This document shows, piece after piece, positions 1 to 4,707 of a stretch of DNA of 5,303 nucleotides; within the stretch, counting starts at the first letter, position 1; every line of letters begins with the position of its first letter. The stretch is taken from the NCBI GenBank assembly GCA_902492545.1, contig CABULX010000132.1, positions 1 to 5,303 on the forward strand, in the 5' to 3' direction. The translations under genes and the position numbers were made by a program. The DNA is from an uncultured Collinsella sp. (GTDB lineage: Bacteria; Actinomycetota; Coriobacteriia; Coriobacteriales; Coriobacteriaceae). The notes beneath the pieces were generated by a model. It was not told the origin of the DNA. It searched no databases and worked only from the letters and a program-made list of their open reading frames with translations.

Positions 1-204
1 TGCGTACGCGAGGGCATCGACACCGTCGCGCTCTCGGGCGGCGTGTTCATGAACCGACTTCTGCTTCAGCTCCTCACCCGCGAGCTCAAAAGCGCGGGCC
101 TTGCTGTCTTGGTCCCCCACACCGTACCCGTCAATGACGGCTGCATCGCCTACGGTCAGGCGGCGGTCGCAAGCGCCCGTCTTGCGCAGATTGCATCACA
201 GTAG
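1..204 (+). CDS. hypF: HypF, carbamoyltransferase for [NiFe]-hydrogenase maturation (3' end only)
   Basis: Only the last 67 codons are present; the gene runs off the left edge and ends at TAG 202-204. The fragment matches the end of the Kae1-like domain of HypF: an ALSGGVFMNRLL block at fragment residues 10-21, then PVNDGCIAYGQA at 43-54, which corresponds to the family's P-x-NDGG-x-x-x-GQ signature. HypF (usually about 750 residues) hydrolyses carbamoyl phosphate, forms carbamoyl-AMP and transfers the carbamoyl group to the terminal cysteine of HypE in the cytoplasm. The identity is supported by hypC, hypD and hypE following on the same strand. One oddity is Cys48 of the fragment, where the family usually has the second glycine of NDGG. 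A Kae1/TsaD protein would be the alternative, but the gene context makes HypF far more likely. Confidence 0.9.
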   Translation, partial: CVREGIDTVALSGGVFMNRLLLQLLTRELKSAGLAVLVPHTVPVNDGCIAYGQAAVASARLAQIASQ

Positions 205-253
205 CTCTCCCTCGCACGCCGCCGCACCCAGCCGTCTCACAGGCGTAACGCGT

Positions 254-282
254 TTGCCCGCGAACCCCGCGAGCGCTACCAT
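254..282 (+). promoter_or_regulatory. Candidate sigma70-type promoter for hypCDE
   Basis: A -35-like TTGCCC (254-259) and a -10-like TACCAT (277-282) are separated by 17 bp, each matching consensus at 4 of 6 positions. Transcription would start near 289, giving a leader of about 50 nt before hypC. No terminator is visible after hypF, so this would be an internal promoter adding to read-through from upstream. Inferred from sequence only. Confidence 0.4.
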
Positions 283-292
283 CAACTGATGG
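279..292. promoter_or_regulatory. Small palindrome over the predicted hypC transcription start
   Basis: CCATC (279-283), AACT, GATGG (288-292) form a 5-bp inverted repeat with a 4-nt gap. It overlaps the end of the -10 box and the predicted start site, a position where a repressor could act. It does not match the FNR consensus TTGAT-N4-ATCAA. It is short enough to be chance. Confidence 0.2.
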
Positions 293-338
293 ATTATTGA
301 GCGCCTATCCAGCGCAAAGCGTCTAAAAGGGGAACAAT

Positions 339-599
339 ATGTGCCTTGCCGTTCCCGGTAAAGTAGTCAAACGCGACGACGACCTCAAGGCCACCGTCGA
401 CATGATGGGCATCGAGCGCCCCGTGTCGCTGCGACTCGTGCCGACGGCGCAGGTTGGCGACTACATTCTCGTACACGCCGGCTTTGGCATCCAGATTGTC
501 GACGAGCAGGAAGCACAGGAAACGCTCGAGCTCGTTAATGCCATGTCCGAGCTGGTCGAAGAAGACCAGCTTGCCACCAACCCGGCCGAGGCATACTAG
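339..599 (+). CDS. hypC: HypC, hydrogenase maturation chaperone
   Basis: This 86-residue protein has the normal HypC/HupF size. It begins with the diagnostic Met-Cys (MCLAVPGKV); Cys2 is the residue that, after removal of the initiator Met, binds the iron of the Fe(CN)2CO precursor and contacts the hydrogenase large subunit. The second family block, VGDYILVHAGFGIQIVDEQEA, lies at residues 39-59. The tail from about 60 to 86 is acidic and probably helical. The ATG at 339 is fixed by the required Met-Cys start and by a strong ribosome site AGGGGA at 328-333, 5 nt upstream. HypC works as a complex with HypD, whose gene begins inside this stop codon, so the two are likely co-translated. Identification is secure; which hydrogenase it serves cannot be seen here. 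Confidence 0.97.
   Translation: MCLAVPGKVVKRDDDLKATVDMMGIERPVSLRLVPTAQVGDYILVHAGFGIQIVDEQEAQETLELVNAMSELVEEDQLATNPAEAY
588..591 (+). promoter_or_regulatory. Ribosome binding site of hypD inside hypC
   Basis: GAGG lies within the last codons of hypC, 7 nt before the GTG at 599. Together with the TAGTG stop-start overlap it supports the GTG start of hypD and points to translational coupling. Confidence 0.6.
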
Positions 600-1711
600 T
601 GGCGCCCGAGCAGCCGGCTCGTTCCGGTATCGACTTCTCGGCATTCCGCAATCCCAAGCTGGCTCGCGAGCTCATCGAGCGCATTCATGAGCTTGTCGGC
701 GACCGCACCATCAACCTTATGGAAGTCTGCGGCACGCATACCGTGAGCATCGGGCGCTATGGCTTTCGCTCCATTATGCCGGCCGGGCTCAAGCTGCTGA
801 GCGGCCCGGGCTGCCCCGTCTGCGTTACCGCCAACCGCGACATCGACCACGCGATCGCGCTCGCCAACATAGACGGCGCCATCATCACCACCTTTGGCGA
901 CATGATGCGCGTGCCCGGATCGTCCACCTCGCTCGCTGCGCAAAAGGCGGCAGGACGCGACATCCGCATCGTCTATTCCCCGCTCGACGCGCTCGACATT
1001 GCCGAGCAAAACCCCGATCGCCCGGTCATTTTTATGGGCGTGGGCTTTGAGACTACGACGCCCACCATCGCCGCCGCCATCTTGGAGGCCGAGGCGCGCG
1101 GGCTCCAGAACTTCTCGGTCTATTGCGCCCACAAGACCACGCCGCCGGCGTTGCGCGCCATCGCCAACGATCCCGAGACCGCCATCGACGGATTTATCCT
1201 GCCGGGGCACGTCGCCACCATCACGGGCTTGGCGCCTTTTAGCTTTTTGGTCGACGAGTTCGATACCCCGGGCGTGGTCACGGGATTTGAACCGGTCGAT
1301 ATCCTGCAGGGCATCTGCATGCTGGTCCAGATGGTTGTCGAGGACAGGCCCGCGATCGACAACGCCTACCGCCGTGGCGTTAACGCAGACGGCAACCCCG
1401 TGGCGCGCCAGCTGGTCGAGCAGGTGTTTGAGCCATGCGACACCACGTGGCGCGGACTGGGGCCGATTGCCAACTCGGGCCTTTCCATCCGCCCCGAGTT
1501 CTCGCGCTTTGATGCCCGCACTCGCTTTGACGTGCCCGTTGAGGCGACGGTCGAGCCGCGTGGGTGCCGCTGCGGTGACGTGCTGCGCGGGGCCATTACG
1601 CCGAGCAGCTGCCCGCTCTTTGGCCGCATCTGCACGCCCGAGCACCCCGTCGGCCCATGCATGGTGAGCTCCGAGGGCAGCTGCGCAGCATATTTCCGCT
1701 ACCGAGGCTAA
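599..1711 (+). CDS. hypD: HypD, iron-sulfur scaffold for the Fe(CN)2CO centre
   Basis: A 370-residue protein, the normal HypD length. HypD with HypC forms the scaffold on which the iron atom receives its CN and CO ligands. Visible signatures are MEVCGTHT at 41-48 (Cys44), GPGCPVC at 69-75 (Cys72, Cys75), the FMGVGFETTTPT block in the middle, FILPGHVATITG, and a C-terminal cysteine cluster at 323, 325, 338, 345, 354 and 362 that includes the family's [4Fe-4S] ligands. The N-terminal CGTH and GPGCPVC motifs are the ones linked to iron binding and thiol-disulfide chemistry in characterised HypD proteins. The start is GTG at 599, sharing the G of the hypC stop TAG; the protein then begins 12 residues before the conserved FRNP block, as expected. 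No motif is missing. Confidence 0.97.
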   Translation: MAPEQPARSGIDFSAFRNPKLARELIERIHELVGDRTINLMEVCGTHTVSIGRYGFRSIMPAGLKLLSGPGCPVCVTANRDIDHAIALANIDGAIITTFGDMMRVPGSSTSLAAQKAAGRDIRIVYSPLDALDIAEQNPDRPVIFMGVGFETTTPTIAAAILEAEARGLQNFSVYCAHKTTPPALRAIANDPETAIDGFILPGHVATITGLAPFSFLVDEFDTPGVVTGFEPVDILQGICMLVQMVVEDRPAIDNAYRRGVNADGNPVARQLVEQVFEPCDTTWRGLGPIANSGLSIRPEFSRFDARTRFDVPVEATVEPRGCRCGDVLRGAITPSSCPLFGRICTPEHPVGPCMVSSEGSCAAYFRYRG

Positions 1712-1713
1712 TT

Positions 1714-1742
1714 GGTTCCGCCGTTCTAACGGACGGCGGACC
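1714..1742 (+). other. GC-rich hairpin between hypD and hypE
   Basis: CCGCCGT (1718-1724) pairs perfectly with ACGGCGG (1733-1739) around an 8-nt loop. GGT (1714-1716) and ACC (1740-1742) extend the stem past a one-base bulge. It begins 2 nt after the hypD stop. No T-run follows, so it is not a canonical terminator. It could be a 3'-end stabiliser, partial terminator or processing site that lowers HypE relative to HypCD. The stem is clear; the role is inference. Confidence 0.45.
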
Positions 1743-1764
1743 GGCCGACGCTGAGCCTCACCCA

Positions 1765-1770
1765 TATAAT
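1765..1770 (+). promoter_or_regulatory. TATAAT box upstream of hypE, promoter doubtful
   Basis: A perfect TATAAT lies 25 nt before the hypE start in an otherwise GC-rich spacer. No recognisable -35 lies 16-18 bp upstream (the sequence there is CGGCCG-like) and there is no extended -10 TG. It may be a weak internal promoter or simply an AT-rich leader that keeps the ribosome site open. Confidence 0.25.
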
Positions 1771-1795
1771 TCCACCCACGATTGGAGTTTTCGAT

Positions 1796-2830
1796 ATGTC
1801 CCATAGCGTTACCGATAGCACCGTCCTGCTGGGTCACGGCTCCGGCGGCCAGATGATGAAACGCATCATCGACGAGGTCTTTTTGGATGCCTTTGGGTCG
1901 CCCGAGCTGCTCGAGGGCAACGATGCCGGCGTCGCCGCGCTGCCCGCGAGCGGGCGCATCGCCATGTCGACCGACAGCTTTGTGGTCTCGCCGCAGTTCT
2001 TCCCCGGTGGCAACATCGGCCGCCTCGCCGTGTGCGGAACCGTTAACGACGTCGCGACCTCGGGCGCCAACGTGCGCTACCTGTCGTGCGGCTTTATCCT
2101 CGAAGAGGGCTATCCCATGGATAAGCTCCGCCAGATTGTGCAGACGATGGCCGAAACGGCGCATGAGGCGGGCGTGTCCATAATCACGGGCGACACCAAG
2201 GTAGTCGAGCGCGGCGGGGCCGACGGCGTCTACATCAATACCGCCGGCGTGGGCGAGGTTCCCACGGGCGTGGCGCTCAGCGGCGCCAACTGCCGCCCCG
2301 GCGACGTCATTCTGGTGTCGGGCACACTGGGCGACCACGGTATCGCCATCATGAGCCAACGCGAGGGCTTGGCGTTTTCGAGCACGATCGAAAGCGATGC
2401 CGCACCGCTCAACCACCTGATTGCCGACGTTCTGGCCGCAGCACCCGACACGCGCTGCTTTCGCGACCCCACGCGCGGTGGCCTGGCCTCGACGCTCAAC
2501 GAGTTTGCCCAGGCCAGCAATGTTGCCATGGAGGTCGACGAGGATGCCGTGCCCGTGCGTCCCGACGTGCAAGCCGCCTGCGAGATGCTCGGCTACGATG
2601 TGCTGCAGGTGGCAAACGAGGGCAAGATGGTTGCCGTCGTGCCGGCCGAGCAAGCCGATGCCGCGCTGAGCGCCATGCGCGCCGCCCGCTACGGCGAGAA
2701 TGCCGCCATCATCGGTCGCGTGCTGCCACTTGCCGAGGGCGCCCATCCCGCCGTGCGCGTACGTACCGGTTGGGGCTCGACCCGCATCCTCGACATGCTC
2801 GTGGGAGAGCAGCTGCCGAGAATTTGCTAA
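1796..2830 (+). CDS. hypE: HypE, carbamoyl dehydratase for hydrogenase CN ligands
   Basis: A 344-residue protein of the PurM/SelD-like ATP-binding fold and normal HypE length. HypE takes a carbamoyl group from HypF on its C-terminal cysteine and uses ATP to dehydrate it to a thiocyanate, which donates CN to the iron held by HypC-HypD. The essential terminal motif is present: PRIC at 341-344, with Cys344 as the last residue. Other conserved blocks are LLGHGSGG (11-18), STDSFVVSP (58-66), VCGTVNDVATSGA (79-91), TGDTKVV (131-137), GDHG (179-182), DPTRGGL (224-230) and NEGK (274-277). ATG 1796 is chosen because GGAG at 1784-1787 lies 8 nt upstream and the glycine-rich block falls at the usual distance from the N terminus. 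It lies 84 bp after hypD, separated by a hairpin. No defect is visible, so the pathway looks functional. Confidence 0.97.
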   Translation: MSHSVTDSTVLLGHGSGGQMMKRIIDEVFLDAFGSPELLEGNDAGVAALPASGRIAMSTDSFVVSPQFFPGGNIGRLAVCGTVNDVATSGANVRYLSCGFILEEGYPMDKLRQIVQTMAETAHEAGVSIITGDTKVVERGGADGVYINTAGVGEVPTGVALSGANCRPGDVILVSGTLGDHGIAIMSQREGLAFSSTIESDAAPLNHLIADVLAAAPDTRCFRDPTRGGLASTLNEFAQASNVAMEVDEDAVPVRPDVQAACEMLGYDVLQVANEGKMVAVVPAEQADAALSAMRAARYGENAAIIGRVLPLAEGAHPAVRVRTGWGSTRILDMLVGEQLPRIC

Positions 2831-2893
2831 CGACAAAGGCTCAGGGCTATTAAAGATATTCAGATTCCAAACATGCCCGGCACGCATGCCCAG

Positions 2894-2899
2894 TATCAT
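2894..2899 (+). promoter_or_regulatory. Possible -10 box upstream of the HAD phosphatase gene
   Basis: TATCAT matches the -10 consensus at 5 of 6 positions and lies 36 nt before the gene start. There is no good -35 at 16-18 bp spacing. The 105-bp hypE to phosphatase gap also has no clear terminator, so the gene could be read from the hyp transcript, from this weak promoter, or both. Confidence 0.2.
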
Positions 2900-2925
2900 G
2901 GGGTGCGTTTTACAACTCAAGCGGC

Positions 2926-2930
2926 AGGAG
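2926..2930 (+). promoter_or_regulatory. Ribosome binding site that sets the phosphatase start
   Basis: AGGAG lies 5 nt before the ATG at 2936. An in-frame ATG at 2873 would add 21 residues with no family resemblance and has no comparable ribosome site, so 2936 is preferred. Confidence 0.7.
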
Positions 2931-2935
2931 CACCC

Positions 2936-3604
2936 ATGGCAGCAGCTTTTTCCCATGTGATCTTTGACCTGGACGGCACCATCCTCAACACGCTCGAGGA
3001 CCTGGCGGCCGCCGGCAACCATACCTGCGAGATGCACGGCTGGCCCACGTTCGCCGTAGACGAGTACCGCTACAAGGTGGGAAACGGCATGCTCAAGCTG
3101 GTTGAACGCTTTATGCCCGCCGAGTATGCGGGCGACAGCCGTATGTTTGAGCAAACGCTTGCCGAGTTTAGGGCTTACTACGGCGAGCACAAGGAGGACC
3201 ACACCGCCCCCTATGCCGGCACAATCGAGATGCTCGACCGCCTGCGTGCCGCGGGCGTGCAGCTTGCCGTGCTCACCAACAAGGACCACATCTCGGCGGC
3301 TCCGCTTATCGAGAAGTATTTTGGTTCCGAGCGCTTTGCGCTGGTACAGGGCCGTGTCGATGCGTTTCCGCCCAAGCCCGAAGCACCCGTCACGCTACAT
3401 GTGATGGAGGAGCTGGGCGCCAATCCGGCAACCACGCTCTATGTGGGCGATTCCAATGTCGATATCCTGACCGGCCACAACGCCGGCCTTAAGAGCGCGG
3501 GCGTCAGCTGGGGCTTCCGCGGCCGCGCAGAGCTGGAAGCCGCCGGCGCCGACTACGTGGTGGATAGCCAGGCAGAGCTCGCGGCGCTGATCCTGGGCGA
3601 GTAA
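2936..3604 (+). CDS. HAD-superfamily phosphatase, phosphoglycolate phosphatase-like
   Basis: A 222-residue HAD hydrolase (subfamily IA type) with all four catalytic motifs. Motif I is FDLDGT at residues 10-15, with Asp11 as the expected nucleophile and Asp13 as the acid/base. Motif II is VLTNK, with Thr114 and Asn115. Motif III is Lys147 in PPKPEA. Motif IV is GDSNVD at 171-176, with Asp172 and Asp176 for Mg2+. Residues of about 18-85 form the helical cap that decides substrate choice, and contain a VGNG segment (48-51) as in Gph proteins. Length and layout fit phosphoglycolate phosphatase, which removes phosphate from 2-phosphoglycolate, but HAD substrates cannot be assigned safely from sequence; a pyrophosphatase or sugar-phosphate phosphatase is possible. 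No signal peptide is seen, so it should be cytoplasmic. It follows hypE on the same strand, but a role in hydrogenase maturation is not implied. Confidence 0.9.
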   Translation: MAAAFSHVIFDLDGTILNTLEDLAAAGNHTCEMHGWPTFAVDEYRYKVGNGMLKLVERFMPAEYAGDSRMFEQTLAEFRAYYGEHKEDHTAPYAGTIEMLDRLRAAGVQLAVLTNKDHISAAPLIEKYFGSERFALVQGRVDAFPPKPEAPVTLHVMEELGANPATTLYVGDSNVDILTGHNAGLKSAGVSWGFRGRAELEAAGADYVVDSQAELAALILGE

Positions 3605-3656
3605 CGCTGGCGCTGCTCAACCCAGCCGCCGCAATACCGTTGCGCGGAAAGTCGTC

Positions 3657-3729
3657 GTTGGGGACGTTCTTAAACGACTAGTCAAACAAGAACGTCACCA
3701 ACGACTAGTCATTTAAGAACATCCCCAAT
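3657..3729. repeat. Three copies of a 27-nt GACTAGTC repeat, one inverted and two in tandem
   Basis: The unit is the 8-nt palindrome GACTAGTC, a variable 4-nt spacer, and a 15-nt block AAGAACRTCMCCAAY. Copy 1 (3657-3683) is on the - strand. Copies 2 (3676-3702) and 3 (3703-3729) are on the + strand, directly abutting. Copies 1 and 2 share one GACTAGTC (3676-3683). Between the 15-nt blocks, copies 1 and 2 differ at one position, and copies 1 and 3 at two. Copy 1 can therefore pair with copy 2 or, as arms 3656-3683 and 3703-3730 (25 of 28 matching, 19-nt loop), with copy 3, but not both. The arrangement suggests a dispersed intergenic element of REP or MITE type, or an array of protein sites. 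Function unknown. Confidence 0.85.
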
Positions 3730-3769
3730 GACTGCCATGGCAACGCCGATGTTTTGGCAACGACAGCGA

Positions 3770-3869
3770 GCGGTCACCAGAGCGAACAAATTGGCATGAA
3801 AAGAGGGCGGCATTGACCTTCTGGTCATGCCGTCCTCTTTGAATGACAAGTTGTCGCTCTGGTGACCGC
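3770..3869. repeat. Nested 100-nt imperfect palindrome
   Basis: The outer arms 3770-3785 and 3854-3869 are perfectly complementary over 16 bp, with the sequence CGGTCACCAGAGCGA in the left arm. Further partial pairing (for example 3787-3789 with 3851-3853) leads into an inner hairpin, 3800-3818 with 3823-3840, closed by the tetraloop TTCT. An alternative 7-bp pairing, GGCATGA (3793-3799) with TCATGCC (3825-3831), competes with the inner stem. The whole folds as one long rod on either strand. It could be a mobile-element remnant of MITE type or an elaborate shared terminator. Confidence 0.75.
3800..3840. terminator. Probable bidirectional rho-independent terminator (core of the nested hairpin)
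   Basis: Arms 3800-3818 and 3823-3840 form a stem of about 18 bp with one bulged T and one G-T wobble, and a TTCT loop. The stem begins with AAAGAGG and ends with CCTCTTT, so each strand ends in a short T-run (TTT on +, TTTT on -). It sits between two convergent genes, where a shared terminator is expected. The T-runs are short, so efficiency is uncertain. Confidence 0.6.
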
Positions 3870-3882
3870 GCAGCGTCGAGCA

Positions 3883-3910
3883 GTTGCGGCGTTTGGTAAA
3901 ACGCCGCAAC
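3883..3910 (-). terminator. Perfect 12-bp hairpin just after the lipoprotein stop codon
   Basis: GTTGCGGCGTTT (3883-3894) and AAACGCCGCAAC (3899-3910) pair without mismatch around a 4-nt loop. On the - strand it begins 3 nt after the lipoprotein stop. No T-run follows in that direction. It may be a T-less terminator of the kind seen in GC-rich bacteria or a 3'-end stabiliser; the nested hairpin beyond it offers a second stop. Confidence 0.55.
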
Positions 3911-3913
3911 GAA

Positions 3914-4471
3914 CTAGCTCAGCATTGCATCCATCATCTCGGAGTTGACGGAGTCGTCGGCAGACCACTCGCCGTCGTCGTTGCAGGTGTACTTGAAGAT
4001 AACCGTGGTCTTCCTGGGCTCGGTGGCCTTGGTCACATCGACCATAACCTGACCGGCCATCTTGTACAGCTCGTCATCGGAAGGAACCGTATCAAGCGCG
4101 GCGACCTTCTCCTGATACTGGGTGGAGAAGTCCTCGACGATCTTGTTCATGGACTTGCAGGTGATGGAGACCTCGGCGGTCGCGACACCCTTGTCCTCGT
4201 CGACCGTCACGTCGCCGATCTTGTAGTCAAAGCCCTCGAGATAGGTCTTGGCATACTCCTTGGGATCGATACCCAGCTGCTCGAACTCGTCGCCCGAAGC
4301 CTCCTCCAGACCAGAGAGGAAGTCGTCGCCACCGTTCTTGACCTCGTCAAACTGCGTCGTAAGATCCTCGGTGATGAGCTCCTCAACCGAAGGACCCCCA
4401 CAGCCGGAAAGCACGACCACGCATGCGACCAAGACGGCCATGAGGGGCGCAAGCAGCAGCTTCTTTTTCAT
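3914..4471 (-). CDS. Small acidic lipoprotein of unknown function
   Basis: A 185-residue predicted lipoprotein. The N terminus has a charged MKKK, a hydrophobic stretch (residues 5-21) and a lipobox LSGC at 21-24, so Cys24 would be lipidated and the protein held on the outer face of the membrane. LVAC at 14-17 also resembles a lipobox, but LSGC ends the hydrophobic stretch and is followed by Gly-Gly, as is usual. The mature part is acidic: a predicted helical section (about 28-80) followed by an alternating section (81-164) with two cysteines, Cys105 and Cys163, which could form a disulfide. It resembles the DUF5105/DUF4878-type small lipoproteins of Gram-positive bacteria by overall style, but I cannot assign a family firmly. 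ATG 4471 is chosen over in-frame upstream starts because GGGAGGA (4477-4483) lies 5 nt away and the signal peptide begins there. Function unknown. Confidence 0.88.
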   Translation of the reverse strand: MKKKLLLAPLMAVLVACVVVLSGCGGPSVEELITEDLTTQFDEVKNGGDDFLSGLEEASGDEFEQLGIDPKEYAKTYLEGFDYKIGDVTVDEDKGVATAEVSITCKSMNKIVEDFSTQYQEKVAALDTVPSDDELYKMAGQVMVDVTKATEPRKTTVIFKYTCNDDGEWSADDSVNSEMMDAMLS

Positions 4472-4476
4472 GTTGT

Positions 4477-4483
4477 TCCTCCC
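4477..4483 (-). promoter_or_regulatory. Ribosome binding site that sets the lipoprotein start
   Basis: GGGAGGA on the - strand, 5 nt before ATG 4471. It excludes a 60-residue N-terminal extension starting at 4651, which would hide the signal peptide inside the protein. Confidence 0.8.
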
Positions 4484-4536
4484 AATGAGCGGCACCGCGC
4501 TTCCCGGACGCGGCACACGTTGTAATAAGTAAGCCC

Positions 4537-4566
4537 ATACTATCCACTTATGAACACCCTCGGCAA
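4537..4566 (-). promoter_or_regulatory. Candidate promoter of the lipoprotein gene
   Basis: On the - strand TTGCCG (4561-4566) and TAGTAT (4537-4542) are 18 bp apart, each matching the sigma70 consensus at 4 of 6 positions. The transcript would start near 4530 with a leader of about 60 nt. Its -35 resembles the TTGCCC proposed for hypC. A terminator upstream of it at 4653-4681 supports an independent transcript. Confidence 0.45.
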
Positions 4567-4622
4567 CGCGAAGGCGCGGTCGGTTCGTTTTAGCGTCCGA
4601 ACGGTTTGCAAGCCCGCCCAAC

Positions 4623-4656
4623 GTGCAATAAAACGCTTTCCCGCGGTGCAATAAAA
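4623..4656. repeat. Two direct copies of GTGCAATAAAA
   Basis: The 11-nt sequence occurs at 4623-4633 and 4646-4656, 23 bp start to start, near two helical turns. The second copy contributes to the A-run that becomes the T-tail of the EIIA terminator. The copies lie about 60-90 bp upstream of the proposed lipoprotein -35, where an activator could bind. It may instead be leftover duplication of terminator sequence. Confidence 0.45.
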
Positions 4657-4681
4657 AAGGTGGCCGGAAAACCCGACCACC
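4653..4681 (-). terminator. Rho-independent terminator of the EIIA gene
   Basis: On the - strand a 9-bp stem, GGTGGTCGG with CCGGCCACC (one wobble), and a 5-nt loop are followed at once by TTTTTT (complement of 4653-4658). It begins 26 nt after the EIIA stop codon. This is the clearest terminator in the window and separates the EIIA transcript from the lipoprotein gene. Confidence 0.92.
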
Positions 4682-4707
4682 CTCGCACAGCCTTTGGATG
4701 CCGCAGT

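Larger units (their letters stand above)
3605..3913. other. Structured non-coding junction between convergent genes
   Basis: These 309 bp separate the phosphatase gene (+) from the lipoprotein gene (-), whose 3' ends face each other. I see no gene here. The stretch holds a triple 27-nt repeat (3657-3729), a 10-bp palindrome TGCCATGGCA (3733-3742), two copies of TGGCAACG (3738-3745, 3755-3762), a nested hairpin (3770-3869) and a perfect 12-bp hairpin (3883-3910). It is less GC-rich than the coding DNA around it. Between 3605 and 3655 nothing notable was seen. Confidence 0.8.

Noticed and set aside
101..289. 62-codon + strand open frame across the end of hypF
   Set aside because: Out of frame with the recognisable HypF C terminus, without a ribosome site, and its product is Pro/Ser/Arg-rich noise.
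2872..2891. Two copies of CATGCCC and a GGCA/TGCC mini-hairpin between hypE and the phosphatase gene
   Set aside because: Too short to separate from chance in GC-rich DNA, and no T-run follows that would make a terminator.
596..3289. Very long open frame (897 codons) on the - strand opposite hypD, hypE and the phosphatase gene
   Set aside because: It lies antisense to three genes with intact family motifs, runs across their intergenic gaps, and its translation is low-complexity with many His, Gly, Ala and Arg. This is the expected shadow of strong third-position GC bias.
2936..3604. Idea that the HAD phosphatase is a dedicated hydrogenase maturation factor
   Set aside because: Only adjacency supports it; all motifs are those of a general HAD phosphatase and no known step in Fe(CN)2CO assembly requires one.
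3709..3909. 66-codon open frame on the - strand through the convergent junction
   Set aside because: It lies almost entirely in palindromic repeat sequence, has no clear ribosome site, and its reading frame is explained by the hairpin arms.
3884..4525. 213-codon open frame on the + strand opposite the lipoprotein gene
   Set aside because: The - strand frame has a signal peptide, lipobox and strong ribosome site; the + strand product has none of these and is a mirror shadow.
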